Shown here: one piece after another, positions 36,780 through 46,435 of the stretch
Position numbering within the stretch: position 1 is the first letter of the stretch
How the letters are laid out: each line of letters begins with the position of its first letter
Assembly (NCBI GenBank): GCA_946405625.1
Contig: CAMJHQ010000006.1
Span: forward strand, 62,001 to 126,000
Reading direction: 5' to 3'
DNA length: 64,000 nucleotides
Source of the DNA: an uncultured Lachnospiraceae bacterium
Lineage (GTDB): Bacteria; Bacillota; Clostridia; Lachnospirales; Lachnospiraceae
Notes under the pieces: model-generated
What the model was told of the DNA's origin: nothing
The model's input: the letters and a program-made list of their open reading frames with translations, nothing else
Databases searched by the model: none
Made by a program: the position numbers and the translations under genes

Positions 36780-39512
36780 TTACTCCCTGTTCTTCAGTAC
36801 CTCTGCCGGCGTAAACTTATTTAGTCTGCTGACCAGAAGTGTATTTATTATAAAATATAATATTAGTATAACTATATATGTACCGATAAAGAAACCGATC
36901 GGTGTTTTAACATTCAGACCGCAGGATACATTTGAGATCATGAATGGGAACAGCTTATTCATGATAACCTTTGCAAGTGGGAGTGATATAAGCGCACCCA
37001 TGGCAACCACATAGAAGTTTCCGTCGAGATACAGTTTTCTTATCTCTTTTCTCTTATATCCGAATACTTTTATAAGCGAAATGTTGTAAGCACTTCTGTC
37101 GATCATCACCTTCATCATGAGATACATAACCACACAGAAGATGATCGCAGATGCAAATGTAAGTACATATATCATAGGCATCATAAGACTTGTAAAGACT
37201 GACGAACCCTTAACTATATCCTCTCTTGTTGTTACAGAGTATATTCTTCCCGGATTTATATCCAGTTCCTTATCCGAGAAAATGACATTATAGTAATCAT
37301 CCGATTCTCCCATCATATCTCTCATAACATCTATATCCATGAAAATATAATAACTTGTTGAATAATCCGTTATCTCTTTTACAGAAAATGCATACTTAAG
37401 ATCCTTGTCATCATCCGTTACAACAAATTCCTCACCTTCCTTAAGTCCGAACTTATCCGCAAGCGAAGCTGATACAACCACATCCATCTTACTGTTTCCG
37501 GGATCAACATCAAAATAAGGATTATCCTTATCTATGCCGAGTATCGTAACATCAAAGTTAAATCCCATCGCTGCCTTCTTACATGTATATGCATACGCAG
37601 CCTCACCATCCGAAGGGGCCTCCTCTTCCGGATATTTCAGATTATACATATATTCAAACTTCGTATCGTCTTCATAATCCTTTGCTAAATTCTTACAAAG
37701 AACATAACAGTTAACAGCCATCATAAAGACAAGCAGCGATAAGAACATACCCAGAACCACCGCAAGTGTCGAACGCAGCTCTCGAAGCATCTGTCTGATC
37801 CTGAAAGCCGATACAAAGCTCATCCCCTTAAGATTAACCTTCTTAATGCCTTCTCTCTTTGCTTCATTTCTTATAAGTGATAAAGCAGTCCTGTTCAACT
37901 TGCTTCTGATGACAAGCACATTTACGATCACTGCCATGACAGGTGGAACCACTACCGAATAAACCCACAGGTACATTGGTACATGGAAGGTAAATACCGG
38001 TATTGAAAAATAAGCATACGAGCTTTCCGCTATCATAGGAGCCAAAACACCTGTCGATGCGATCACTGCCCCCACAAGTCCCGCTATAAATGTTACCACT
38101 ACAGGAAGCGTTATATAATGCATCAAAAGGTCATTCTTTGTAACACCCATTGAATATAGAGTACCGATTATACTGCTCTCGCTTTCTATTGAATGAACAA
38201 CAAAGACAGAAATGACATATGCAAGAAGTATAAAGACTATAACACCTGCGATTATACCGACATCTATATCCACAACCTTGTCATTCTTGGTTGCATAGAT
38301 TCTCGGATTATCCTCTTGCTTCAGGAACATGGTGAGATTGGATAACTCATAATCGGAATCCTTCAGTGCATCCTCTACAGATTCATCCATATCTTTCACA
38401 CCATCTGCCATGTCATCCATACCATCATAGAGTTCACCAACTCCGTCAGTATAATCCGATATGCCGTCCTTATAATCCTTAAGATCAGCAAGCTGCTTCT
38501 TTGTATCACGAAGAGTGGATTTCATAACTTCATTCAGACTCGCCTCTATAAGATCATCCAGTTTACTCTCAAAGTTTGTCTCCGTAAGATCGATATCCAT
38601 CCCGTATCCCTTAAGGGCATTTTCGGTCTGCACAAGATATGCATCAAACAGCTCATCTGTGGCAGTCAGTATATCATCACTGCCGTCCGACAGTTCATCG
38701 AGTCCGTCTCTCACATCTTCAGTTGCGTCGCGAAGCTCCTTCACGGCATCCCTGAGTTCATCCGGAACTCCACCCGTTCTGTCCCAGTACTCCTGAAAGA
38801 GTTCATCATCAACCTCAGAAGAATCAATCTTAATATCCTTCAGGAAGTCTTTCAGGTCAGCATTTGTCTTTCCTTCTCCAAGCTTATATGCATACAGATA
38901 ATCCTCTGATTTCTGTGTTTTTCCGGATGCCTTAAACTCCTCATACGCCTCCTCGGATATAAATACAGGACCAAATGTTATCGAATTACAGGACGTATCA
39001 GAAATCTCCTTGAACGGTCCGTCATAATCTGATACGACTCCTATTCCCGATACTGTATAATTCTTACCTGCAAGATCAAAGGAATCTCCTACATTTATGC
39101 CATGTTCTTCGGCATATCTTTTCTCAAGAACTATATCATTATCATCTTCAGGCTCCTTACCCTCTATGTAATATATCTTATCTATCGACTCACGAACCTT
39201 GAAGATTCTAACTGTGCTTTTATCTTCATCATCTCTTTGGTAGTCAAAGAAGAAATGTTCTTCTATGTCTATTCCCATATCAGCTATATGATCTTTATCA
39301 CTCGAACTAAGCGGCACAAAGACTTCAAATTCTCCATCTTCAAGATTTGTCTTCTCTGCTATATCTTCTGTTCCTCTTGAAAGGGTTTCACCGCTGCCTA
39401 CTATTGTCACCACAAGAAAGATTCCCATGGCGATCACAAGACCCAGGGCAAAATATCTGAAGAAGTTTTTCTTTAAATCTCTTAATACTCTTTTTCTAAG
39501 TACTTTTTGCAT
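36780..39512 (-). CDS. FtsX-domain ABC transporter permease
   Basis: Membrane protein of about 910 residues. Helix 1 at about residues 20-40 is followed by a large extracellular domain (45-415) that includes a long coiled-coil-like stretch (about 230-400, rich in Asp, Glu, Leu repeats such as DELSDGSDDILTATDELFD), then three FtsX helices; a second FtsX block follows near the C-terminus. ATG 39512 with GGAGG 9 nt upstream starts 1 nt after the stop of the ATPase gene, so the two are coupled. Substrate probably a lipid, peptide or drug. Confidence 0.87.
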   Translation of the reverse strand: MQKVLRKRVLRDLKKNFFRYFALGLVIAMGIFLVVTIVGSGETLSRGTEDIAEKTNLEDGEFEVFVPLSSSDKDHIADMGIDIEEHFFFDYQRDDEDKSTVRIFKVRESIDKIYYIEGKEPEDDNDIVLEKRYAEEHGINVGDSFDLAGKNYTVSGIGVVSDYDGPFKEISDTSCNSITFGPVFISEEAYEEFKASGKTQKSEDYLYAYKLGEGKTNADLKDFLKDIKIDSSEVDDELFQEYWDRTGGVPDELRDAVKELRDATEDVRDGLDELSDGSDDILTATDELFDAYLVQTENALKGYGMDIDLTETNFESKLDDLIEASLNEVMKSTLRDTKKQLADLKDYKDGISDYTDGVGELYDGMDDMADGVKDMDESVEDALKDSDYELSNLTMFLKQEDNPRIYATKNDKVVDIDVGIIAGVIVFILLAYVISVFVVHSIESESSIIGTLYSMGVTKNDLLMHYITLPVVVTFIAGLVGAVIASTGVLAPMIAESSYAYFSIPVFTFHVPMYLWVYSVVVPPVMAVIVNVLVIRSKLNRTALSLIRNEAKREGIKKVNLKGMSFVSAFRIRQMLRELRSTLAVVLGMFLSLLVFMMAVNCYVLCKNLAKDYEDDTKFEYMYNLKYPEEEAPSDGEAAYAYTCKKAAMGFNFDVTILGIDKDNPYFDVDPGNSKMDVVVSASLADKFGLKEGEEFVVTDDDKDLKYAFSVKEITDYSTSYYIFMDIDVMRDMMGESDDYYNVIFSDKELDINPGRIYSVTTREDIVKGSSVFTSLMMPMIYVLTFASAIIFCVVMYLMMKVMIDRSAYNISLIKVFGYKRKEIRKLYLDGNFYVVAMGALISLPLAKVIMNKLFPFMISNVSCGLNVKTPIGFFIGTYIVILILYFIINTLLVSRLNKFTPAEVLKNRE

Positions 39513-39513
39513 C

Positions 39514-40215
39514 TTACAGATCCTCCAATTTCGCTGCCGGAATCTTTGTCTCATTTTTATAATTCTTTGAGATTTCTCCATCCTTTATGTAGATAACATG
39601 ATCCACCATATTTTTGATGGAATTGTTATGTGTTACGATAAGCATTGTTGTTCCGTACTTCCTGTTAACTTCTTCCATAAGGACCAGAATGTCTCTCGAG
39701 GTCTTGGAATCAAGTGCACCTGTCGGTTCATCACAGAGGAGCAGCTTCGGATTCTTTATAAGTGCTCTTGCAATAGCACATCTCTGCTGCTGTCCTCCCG
39801 AAAGCTGAGACGGAAATTTATTCTGATGTTCCGTAAGTCCGAGTACATCCAAAAGCTCATTCATATCAAGAGGATTCTTTGTCAGATATTCGCAAACCTG
39901 TATATTTTCTCTGACTGTCAGATTAGGGATCAGATTATAAAACTGAAAGATAAATCCGTGAGTTGCTCTTCGATAATCCGATAACTTCTCTCCTTTTAAT
40001 CCGACTATATCTTTACCGTCTATCTTTATAGAACCGCTGTCTACTTCATCCAACCCACCGATGCAATTAAGAAGCGTCGATTTTCCGGAACCCGAGGTTC
40101 CCTGGATCACACACATTTCACCCTTTTCCACTCCGACGGATACTCCTTTCAGAACCTGTACGTAGCTTCCGCCCTCTCCATAGCTTTTCTTGATGTTTGA
40201 TACTTCAACAAACAT
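39514..40215 (-). CDS. ABC transporter ATP-binding protein (MacB/LolD-like)
   Basis: ATPase of 233 residues. Walker A GTSGSGKST (about 40-48), LSGGQQQRC signature, Walker B LLCDEPTGALD and switch VTHN are intact. ATG 40215 is used because AGGAGG lies 8 nt upstream, not the in-frame start at 40269. The operon's promoter region holds a TetR-type operator (40294-40310) and a short hairpin (CCGAG/CTCGG). Confidence 0.92.
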   Translation of the reverse strand: MFVEVSNIKKSYGEGGSYVQVLKGVSVGVEKGEMCVIQGTSGSGKSTLLNCIGGLDEVDSGSIKIDGKDIVGLKGEKLSDYRRATHGFIFQFYNLIPNLTVRENIQVCEYLTKNPLDMNELLDVLGLTEHQNKFPSQLSGGQQQRCAIARALIKNPKLLLCDEPTGALDSKTSRDILVLMEEVNRKYGTTMLIVTHNNSIKNMVDHVIYIKDGEISKNYKNETKIPAAKLEDL

Positions 40216-40293
40216 TTCTCTTCCTCCTGTTTTTCGTAATACTCCGAGTAATAATCTCGGATATATCAATTCTGATTATATGTATATATGTTC

Positions 40294-40310
40294 ACATAAC
40301 ACCGTTATGT
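40294..40310. promoter_or_regulatory. TetR-type operator before the ABC operon
   Basis: ACATAACACCGTTATGT is a near-perfect palindrome. It matches the two operators before the TetR gene (41115-41127, 41148-41160), so the same regulator probably controls both. Confidence 0.65.
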
Positions 40311-40354
40311 ATAAGTGATTTTTTTGGCTTGGATTACTCCAAGCCGATCATTCT

Positions 40355-40387
<33 letters not shown>

Positions 40388-40414
40388 GCTTATCCTGCAA
40401 TCATAGACGTTGTA

Positions 40415-41068
40415 TCATTTCCTGTTAATGACTCCATACCAGCCGCCGATCATATATGCCATCATATTCTCCATCTGCTTCTCACCTTCTTTTACATTTT
40501 TACAATGAGTAGCCAAATGAATAAATATCTCTATCTGGTCATGTGACATCCAGTGAATGATAAACTTATCTTCCTTGGTCAGTTCCTTCTTCGACTTATA
40601 GCCCTTCATAGCTATATACATTCTTGTATAGTGTTCTTCCACTTTATCAACCATTGCATCCGCTATATGTTCGTAGCAGGATCCCTGTGACTTTGTCAGC
40701 AGAAGTTCAATCACTTCTTTATGCTCAAAGAGATATCGGACTACCGAACGGGCTATTGCCATATCATCATCAAAGCCCTGTGCCGCAGCAAGTGCTGCAA
40801 TACTCATATCACCTCCGGCAAGTGCTTCTGTAGCTATAGCCTCTTCTATAAAATGTCTTTCTATAATCTCATTAAGACCATATAAGGTATCTGCCACGAG
40901 ACTGCCGAACAGATCTTCTTTATCCTTGAAGAAGAAGTAAAGCGCCCCTGTTGTAACTCCGGCTTCTTTACATATATTTCTCAAAGAAGCCTTCATATAG
41001 CCTTTCTCGAAGAACTCTTTCATTGCGCATTCAAGAAGCTTCTTTTTTGTTTCTTTCTCATTCTCCAT
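40415..41068 (-). CDS. TetR/AcrR family regulator
   Basis: Regulator of 217 residues. Helix-turn-helix domain at the N-terminus (residues 5-55: ECAMKEFFEKGYMKASLRNI, GALYFFFKDKEDLF). A long C-terminal ligand domain has many Met and aromatic residues. It is transcribed from a promoter with consensus -35 and -10 boxes that hold two operator copies; a third lies before the neighbouring ABC operon. It therefore likely represses both itself and the exporter. Confidence 0.88.
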   Translation of the reverse strand: MENEKETKKKLLECAMKEFFEKGYMKASLRNICKEAGVTTGALYFFFKDKEDLFGSLVADTLYGLNEIIERHFIEEAIATEALAGGDMSIAALAAAQGFDDDMAIARSVVRYLFEHKEVIELLLTKSQGSCYEHIADAMVDKVEEHYTRMYIAMKGYKSKKELTKEDKFIIHWMSHDQIEIFIHLATHCKNVKEGEKQMENMMAYMIGGWYGVINRK

Positions 41069-41114
41069 GATATACACCCACTATATACTTCTAACAAGAC
41101 CAACAAAAAAATAG

Positions 41115-41173
41115 ATAACACTGTTATGTACTTTTGAGATTATATACATAACAGTGTTATCTTGTCAACATTT
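41115..41173 (-). promoter_or_regulatory. TetR promoter with two operators
   Basis: Minus strand: -35 TTGACA, 18-nt spacer, -10 TATAAT. Operator ATAACA-G-TGTTAT (41148-41160) fills the spacer and ATAACA-C-TGTTAT (41115-41127) lies just downstream of the -10; their centres are 33 bp apart, three helix turns. Clear autorepression geometry. Confidence 0.75.
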
Positions 41174-41208
41174 TTTTCAAAAACTATATTATTACTTTTT
41201 TAAAACAG

Positions 41209-41385
41209 CTATTCAGTTTTCTCAATCAGATTCGTCATAGACTTGAGACTGATAGCAATAGTCGATCCGTTATGAAGAAGTGCGGTCATGGTCGGCTGAA
41301 GAAGTCCTACAGCACCAAGAATTATAAGTCCTGAATTGAAGCCGACTATCTTTTGATAATTGCTCTTCATTCTCTTTTGTACAAA
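41209..41385 (-). pseudogene. Remnant of a heavy-metal P-type ATPase (C-terminal end)
   Basis: A 58-codon open frame reads QKRMKSNYQKIVGFNSGLII then LGAVGLLQPTMTALLHNGST and ends IAISLKSMTNLIEKTE before a stop. This is the last two-helix segment of P1B-type cation ATPases such as CadA/ZntA relatives (usual xxNYxxIxGFNxxLIxLG...LLHNxST..SLxSM). All other domains are missing and the frame is closed upstream by a TGA at 41386-41388, only three bases from the inverted repeat at 41391. It is gene debris, not functional. Confidence 0.8.
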
Positions 41386-41390
41386 TCAAA

Positions 41391-41430
41391 TCGGATAGAT
41401 ATCCGATCTGTTGTATCGATATCTATCCGA
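41391..41430. repeat. 40-nt inverted-repeat element, copy 2
   Basis: Identical 13-bp arms TCGGATAGATATC and GATATCTATCCGA with a 14-nt loop, as at 36582-36621. This copy supplies the stop codon of the 41423 gene (…FNFG, stop) and touches the P-type ATPase remnant on its other side. Confidence 0.85.
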
Positions 41431-42136
41431 AATTGAACGACTTTTTATTCTTTTTGCATGCTACATTTACTGTAAGTAATATTGCAAGCGCAGTTTTATC
41501 AAATGTTCCGTCAGTCGTACTCAGGTATATTCTGTCAAAATCGGAATCCGAATGATATATATCCAACGCTCTTTTCTTAACATTTACTGACAATCTTTCT
41601 ATATCATTAAATTCATATACTTTCTCATCAACAATTATTCTTTTTACATCTATAAATATAAATCCGGGTATTAATCGCACTTCTCTCATACATTTTATGG
41701 CATATAATACTACCATAAATGCTAAATACCCGGCCAAAAGACGCAAGTAGGTAAAAAGTATTAAGATCAACAAAATTATCAAAAATATCGCATATTTGAA
41801 AAACAGTATTTTTATATACTTCTTTCTTGACAGAGTATACTTTCCTTCATCCGGAAATGATTCATAATCCGAATTTGAAATATAATATAATTTGTTATTA
41901 AATGCAGTGCGTTTTATTCCTCTTATTGCTATCAAGAATAAAATAACGCTTATAAATGTAACAAGAAATAATGCACCTGCTAATACAAAAAGCATAGAAA
42001 AAAACGAATCACCCGATACTCGTTGTGATCCTGACAGAATCGTCAAAATTCCTGTTGTGCCTGAAAAGTAAAAAAGCATGGCCGGAATTAAAGCCAATAA
42101 TATGATCATACCTATATAGCTTCTTTTTTTATTCAT
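41423..42136 (-). CDS. Hypothetical membrane protein with PH-like C-terminal part
   Basis: Protein of 237 residues that I do not recognise. Four hydrophobic helices: about 8-36, 44-70, 111-131 and 133-147. After them comes an about 80-residue beta-rich segment (FIDVKRIIVDEKVYEFNDIE…) that resembles a bacterial PH-like domain. The last codons and the stop come from the 40-nt inverted repeat, so its natural C-terminus may have been changed. No neighbour suggests a function. Confidence 0.65.
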   Translation of the reverse strand: MNKKRSYIGMIILLALIPAMLFYFSGTTGILTILSGSQRVSGDSFFSMLFVLAGALFLVTFISVILFLIAIRGIKRTAFNNKLYYISNSDYESFPDEGKYTLSRKKYIKILFFKYAIFLIILLILILFTYLRLLAGYLAFMVVLYAIKCMREVRLIPGFIFIDVKRIIVDEKVYEFNDIERLSVNVKKRALDIYHSDSDFDRIYLSTTDGTFDKTALAILLTVNVACKKNKKSFNFG

Positions 42137-42166
42137 CTTAATTAAACCCCTTTTTTAGTTGTCCGG

Positions 42167-42211
42167 GAAAAAAATACGACTCCCTGATTCCATTGTAGTA
42201 TCAGGGAGCCG
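42167..42211 (-). terminator. Terminator after metG
   Basis: Minus-strand arms CTCCCTGAT and ATCAGGGAG with an 11-nt loop, followed by TTTTTTT. The rest of the gap to metG (42212-42356) shows nothing recognisable. Confidence 0.85.
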
Positions 42212-42356
42212 ATGTTCATTTTTATTTAGTGAACAATTTCACCTTTGAAACCACTGATATCACTTCAGCTGCTTGGAATAGATTTGCTGCATATACATTT
42301 TATCATAGTTCAAAATGTTTGCAACGATTATCAATCCGTAAATATCTCAACTATGA

Positions 42357-43994
42357 TCACTCCTTAATTATCTCTTCAAGCCTGCTTCTCTCTTCTTCAA
42401 TAACAGCTTTATCGAGTCTTTCAAACAATATACTTATTTCCGGAAGCTTATATCCTGCCGGAACCTTCTTTACATTCCATTCACCGTTAATACCGAGCCA
42501 GTCGAAAACCTTCTCGGATGAAAATGGAATAAAAGGAGCAAGTATTACAGACAGATTTGCAATGATCTGAGTGCATTGATACAAGGTATTATTACAGGCA
42601 GCAGTATCACTTGTTCTTGTTTTCCATGGTTCTTCGGAATCAAAATATTTATTTGCTTTCCTGACAACCTCGAAGATACCATCCAGTGCCTCCTTGATAT
42701 TTCCTGCTTCAATCCTCTTACCTGTATCCTCATAAAGTGACTGTATAGTACTTTCCCATTCGGACGATACACTTCCTTCCGGAACAATCCCTCCAAGGTA
42801 TTTGTTGATAAAGCTGAGGCTGCGGTTTATGAAATTGCCGTATGCACCAAGCAGTTCGCTGTTATGATTATTAACATATTCGGACCAGGAGAAATCTGCG
42901 TCCTTCTTCTCCGGACCATTCGAAAGAAAGTAATATCTGAGTGAATCCGGATCATATTTATCCAGCAGGTCCTTAACCCAGATAGCATAATTACGGCTGG
43001 TAGATATCTTTCTTCCCTCCAGTGTCAGATACTCGCTTGAAACTATCTGGTCCGGCAGACGATATCCCTTACCGTGTGCAAGAAGCAGCGCCGGAAGTAT
43101 GATCGTATGAAATGGGATGTTGTCTTTTCCATGCACATAATAATGCTTTGCATCTTCTCCGAAAAGTTCTTCAAAGCTCTCTCCTCTTTCATCACAAACG
43201 ATCTTCGATGCTGAGAGGTATCCGAGTACATTTTCTGCCCAAATATAAATAGTCTTACCGTCATAGCCATCCTTCGGAGCCGGAATTCCCCATTCGAGAT
43301 CTCTGGTCAGTGCCCTGTCTCTGAGTCCTTCATCAATATATCTGTTTGTAAAAGAAATCGCATTCTTACGCCAGCTGGTTCCCTTCTCTACAAGAGCTCT
43401 CAACTCTTTCTCAAGTTTTGTTATGGCAATATACAGATGTTTCGAATCACGAAAGCTCACTGGATTCTTGCAGATTGCACAGACAGGTTCCTTCAGGATT
43501 TCCGGATCAAGTACCGTACCGCACACATCACATTGATCGCCGCGTGCCGGCTCCCCGCATTTGGGGCATATACCGGTTACAAATCTGTCTGCAAGAAATG
43601 TACCGCAGCAATCACAATATGCCTGAGGCGTCGTCTTCTCGTACACATACTTACTGTTATAAAGCGTTCTGTGGAAATCCTGTATGAAATCCTTATGTGC
43701 CTTTGCTGAAGTCTTGGTATAACAGTCATAACTGAAGCCAAGCCTATTAAGACAATCAACAAATTCCTCATGGTATCTGTCACTTACTTCCTGAGGAGAC
43801 TTACCCTCAGCCTTTGCACGTAATGCAACCGGTGTTCCGTGACAATCACTTCCCGATACAAAATAAACCTTATCATTACAAGCTCTATGATATCTTGCTA
43901 TAACATCTCCCGGCAGCAGACTTGCCAGATGTCCTATATGGAATGAGCCGTTAGCATACGGCCATGCTCCTCCGATTAATATTTTTTTATTCAT
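42357..43994 (-). CDS. metG: Methionyl-tRNA synthetase
   Basis: Class I synthetase of 545 residues that charges tRNA-Met. HIGH-like motif GGAWPYANGSFHIGHLAS at the N-terminus, zinc-binding cysteines (YCDCCGTFLADRFVTGICPKC and CDVCGTVLDPEIL…CAIC) in the connecting domain, and the KMSKS-like loop GRKISTSRNYAIWV (here KISTS). The C-terminal EMAP-like tRNA-binding domain of some family members is absent. ATG 43994 with GAGG 8 nt upstream is chosen over ATG 44000. Expression is controlled by the T-box leader at 44090-44440. Confidence 0.96.
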   Translation of the reverse strand: MNKKILIGGAWPYANGSFHIGHLASLLPGDVIARYHRACNDKVYFVSGSDCHGTPVALRAKAEGKSPQEVSDRYHEEFVDCLNRLGFSYDCYTKTSAKAHKDFIQDFHRTLYNSKYVYEKTTPQAYCDCCGTFLADRFVTGICPKCGEPARGDQCDVCGTVLDPEILKEPVCAICKNPVSFRDSKHLYIAITKLEKELRALVEKGTSWRKNAISFTNRYIDEGLRDRALTRDLEWGIPAPKDGYDGKTIYIWAENVLGYLSASKIVCDERGESFEELFGEDAKHYYVHGKDNIPFHTIILPALLLAHGKGYRLPDQIVSSEYLTLEGRKISTSRNYAIWVKDLLDKYDPDSLRYYFLSNGPEKKDADFSWSEYVNNHNSELLGAYGNFINRSLSFINKYLGGIVPEGSVSSEWESTIQSLYEDTGKRIEAGNIKEALDGIFEVVRKANKYFDSEEPWKTRTSDTAACNNTLYQCTQIIANLSVILAPFIPFSSEKVFDWLGINGEWNVKKVPAGYKLPEISILFERLDKAVIEEERSRLEEIIKE

Positions 43995-44089
43995 ATTCAT
44001 TTCCTCACTTTCCGAATCAGGTCCATCGGGTATATGTCAGACATATTTAATCCCTGATGGATATTTGTAGTTACACGATTTTTTGTACT

Positions 44090-44440
44090 AAAAAAGCCCT
44101 CCTCTCTGAATTTAAATTCAGGGACGAGAGCTAAAAGCTTCGTGATACCACCCTAATTCACGTATACCTCACGATATACGCCTCTTCAACTACGGATGGG
44201 AAATGATCCATCGATAGTCTATCACTGTAACGGGTGAACCCGTCGTAGCCTAAGTATTTGAAGCATCACACAACCACAATCACGAGTGTGCGGCGGCTAA
44301 TCAATACCTCGGTATGCAGCTCCAAGGCCATGTTCAGAAGTTCCTTGCTCACCGGCTCTCACCTAATCCGGTTCTCTGTAAAGCTCCTAACAACCTACTC
44401 TTCCTCTTCATTGCTTTGCCATAGACTATCACCGGTAATA
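44090..44440 (-). ncRNA. T-box leader of metG (tRNA-Met-responsive)
   Basis: The minus-strand leader contains the T-box sequence AGGGTGGTATCACG (about 44140-44155), followed by a terminator hairpin (GCTCTCGTCCCTGAATTT against AAATTCAG…GAGGAGGGC) and a T6 run near 44092. The 5' part folds as Stem I with an AG-rich beginning and the block GAACATGGCCTTGGAG, where AUG (44331-44329) is the probable specifier codon. Uncharged tRNA-Met would stabilise the antiterminator and turn on metG. Confidence 0.9.
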
Positions 44441-44548
44441 GTTTTTGTCAATATCAAATATGTCTGCATTGCGAAAAATGAGAATTCTATCTGTATTAAA
44501 AAATTTAACTATATACCACGAAAATCCGCTTGATAATTTCGCGTAAAG

Positions 44549-45055
44549 CTAAATATACTCTACTCCGAGAGATTTGAGATTACTTCTCATTTCCTCAATC
44601 TTCTTATCCGGAAATCTGCTGCCTATACATTCACTGAGCATACATACCTTAATCCCGGTACGTGCCGCTCCCTTTGCGGTAGCTCCGACACAGCCGCATT
44701 CATCAAGTCCGGACAGGACAACTTCCGTATATCCCGCCCTCTTCATATGATCTCTGAAGGCTTTCGCTGTATATGAATCAGATCTGTTCTTTTCAAAGCA
44801 TAGATCCGATACAATATTCAGTCCATCATAGAGTTCCGCTCCTTCCGTACCCCTGATGGAAAAGCCAACTCCCCACATAAACTTTGGAAGGATGTGCTTG
44901 ATATAAATAATATCATAGCCTCTCTCTTTATATGAATCTATGGCCTTATTTACATTTCCTACCAGCTTTGCCGTGTCATATGTAAACATGGGCTTTCTCT
45001 TATCCCACAGATAATCCTTCTGAAGATCTATTATAATAAATGCTTTCTTCGACAT
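44549..45055 (-). CDS. Isochorismatase-family cysteine hydrolase
   Basis: Protein of 168 residues of the isochorismatase-like superfamily. Catalytic Asp in AFIIIDLQKDYL, Lys region (IIYIKHILPKF) and the Cys in LSGLDECGCVGATAKGA form the triad. Family members hydrolyse amides such as nicotinamide or carbamoyl compounds; the true substrate is unknown. A second member is at 48318. Confidence 0.85.
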   Translation of the reverse strand: MSKKAFIIIDLQKDYLWDKRKPMFTYDTAKLVGNVNKAIDSYKERGYDIIYIKHILPKFMWGVGFSIRGTEGAELYDGLNIVSDLCFEKNRSDSYTAKAFRDHMKRAGYTEVVLSGLDECGCVGATAKGAARTGIKVCMLSECIGSRFPDKKIEEMRSNLKSLGVEYI

Positions 45056-45113
45056 TTTATCCCCCTGTATTAAAGTCCCTACTTCATCAATCTACTTTTG
45101 ATTCACGATTTAA

Positions 45114-45584
45114 TTAAAAATTCAGCTGCATGAAGTTTCCGTTATGCTTAAATCCATAAGCTGTATAAAGCTTTACACCCATATCCGAAGCTGTAATATG
45201 AACCGCTCCGCAGCCATATGCTTTTGCTTCCTTCACAACCCTGTCGAGAAGCTCTATGGCGATTCCCCTTCGTCTGTAATCAGGATCCGTAAACATGCTG
45301 TTCAGAAGTCCGAGTCTTCCTGTCGGACATGAAAAGTACGGTGGTTTCTCCACAAATGACATACCGCTTGTTCCGACAATCTTATCTCCGTCAAATGCAA
45401 GCCATGAGACAAATGTGCCATCAGCCATATGTCTTACATAAAAATCCTTCAACGCGGCTTCGAGGTCCACATCTTCCGGCGGAAGTTTACCCTCTGCCGC
45501 ATATTCCTCCGTAAGCTGCTTGATCCTTAATCGGATGATTGCATCCACGTATTCTTCCGTAAGCTTCTTATAAACTATATCCAT
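45114..45584 (-). CDS. GNAT family N-acetyltransferase
   Basis: Acetyl-CoA-dependent acetyltransferase of 156 residues. The GNAT core is visible: strand LNSMFTDPDYRRRGIAIELLDRVVKEA with the pyrophosphate-binding loop RRRGIA, and a C-terminal LYTAYGFKHNGNFMQL strand. Closely follows a methyltransferase gene (gap 19 nt), so it may share its transcript. Substrate unknown. Confidence 0.88.
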   Translation of the reverse strand: MDIVYKKLTEEYVDAIIRLRIKQLTEEYAAEGKLPPEDVDLEAALKDFYVRHMADGTFVSWLAFDGDKIVGTSGMSFVEKPPYFSCPTGRLGLLNSMFTDPDYRRRGIAIELLDRVVKEAKAYGCGAVHITASDMGVKLYTAYGFKHNGNFMQLNF

Positions 45585-45603
45585 ATCGTTCCCCCCTATT
45601 CTT

Positions 45604-46395
45604 TTATTTTAACACCAGATCCGCAATTGATACATAGTGCTTTATCAAAAAGCTCTCAGGTGCATTTTCAATCAGCATTTCCATATGTTCCTTATCCCAT
45701 GCAGCAAGTTCTTCGGATCCCATTCCCGCACCTACGCCCCTGCTTGCACGCATCCTTCCGTGCCAGCCTTCTCTGGTGAAAGGAATGTCAACCCTGAACT
45801 CATTTTGAGATAACAATTTAAAATACTCCGAATACTGATCCGGTACCCAGACCGGATGAACCTTATCACCATATGCATTCCACACAGGATTATACTTCAA
45901 AATAATCTCTTCACTCTTACCTGCGATCTTATCTTCATAAGGAAGCCAGCCCATATAAAGGATCAGAAAATGTCCGCCCGGCTTCAGCATCTTTGCAAAC
46001 CTCAATGCCGTTACATCATGGTTTAAATACCATATACACTGACATGCGGTTATCACATCAAAGGTCTCATCCGGAAACGAAACATCCTCCGCTTTCGAAG
46101 CAAAGAACTCTATATTCATTCCTGCTTCGCTTGCAAGGCTCTTGGCCTGCTCAATCTGATTCTCGGCTATATCGGTACCTACCCAGTCAGCTCCGTACTT
46201 ATACATATTTCTCGGAAGCACCCCGGTTCCGGTTCCTATATCCAGAACCTTCTGACCATCCTTGCAAAGTCCGAGATTCAGTATGTAATCATAAAACTCC
46301 TGTGGATATATATCTCTGTACTTCGCATAATCTTTTGAGGTTTTGCCCCAGTCAAAGGACTTACCGTCATCTATATCTTTTATGATCACTACCAT
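45604..46395 (-). CDS. Class I SAM-dependent methyltransferase
   Basis: Methyltransferase of 263 residues. SAM-binding motif I VLDIGTGTGVLPRNM, motif II acidic residue (WVGTDIAENQIEQA) and post-motif DVITACQCIWYLN are clear, as is a KPGGHFLIL motif. No target recognition domain can be named; similar proteins modify small molecules or lipids. Likely cotranscribed with the GNAT gene downstream. Confidence 0.85.
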   Translation of the reverse strand: MVVIIKDIDDGKSFDWGKTSKDYAKYRDIYPQEFYDYILNLGLCKDGQKVLDIGTGTGVLPRNMYKYGADWVGTDIAENQIEQAKSLASEAGMNIEFFASKAEDVSFPDETFDVITACQCIWYLNHDVTALRFAKMLKPGGHFLILYMGWLPYEDKIAGKSEEIILKYNPVWNAYGDKVHPVWVPDQYSEYFKLLSQNEFRVDIPFTREGWHGRMRASRGVGAGMGSEELAAWDKEHMEMLIENAPESFLIKHYVSIADLVLK

Positions 46396-46435
46396 GTACC
46401 TCCGTTCTTAAGTATATTTATAATATTATCATTCA

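Noticed and set aside
40321..40350. Hairpin GGCTTGGA/TCCAAGCC as terminator of the TetR gene
   Set aside because: In the direction of transcription it is followed by A's instead of T's; probably not a standard terminator.
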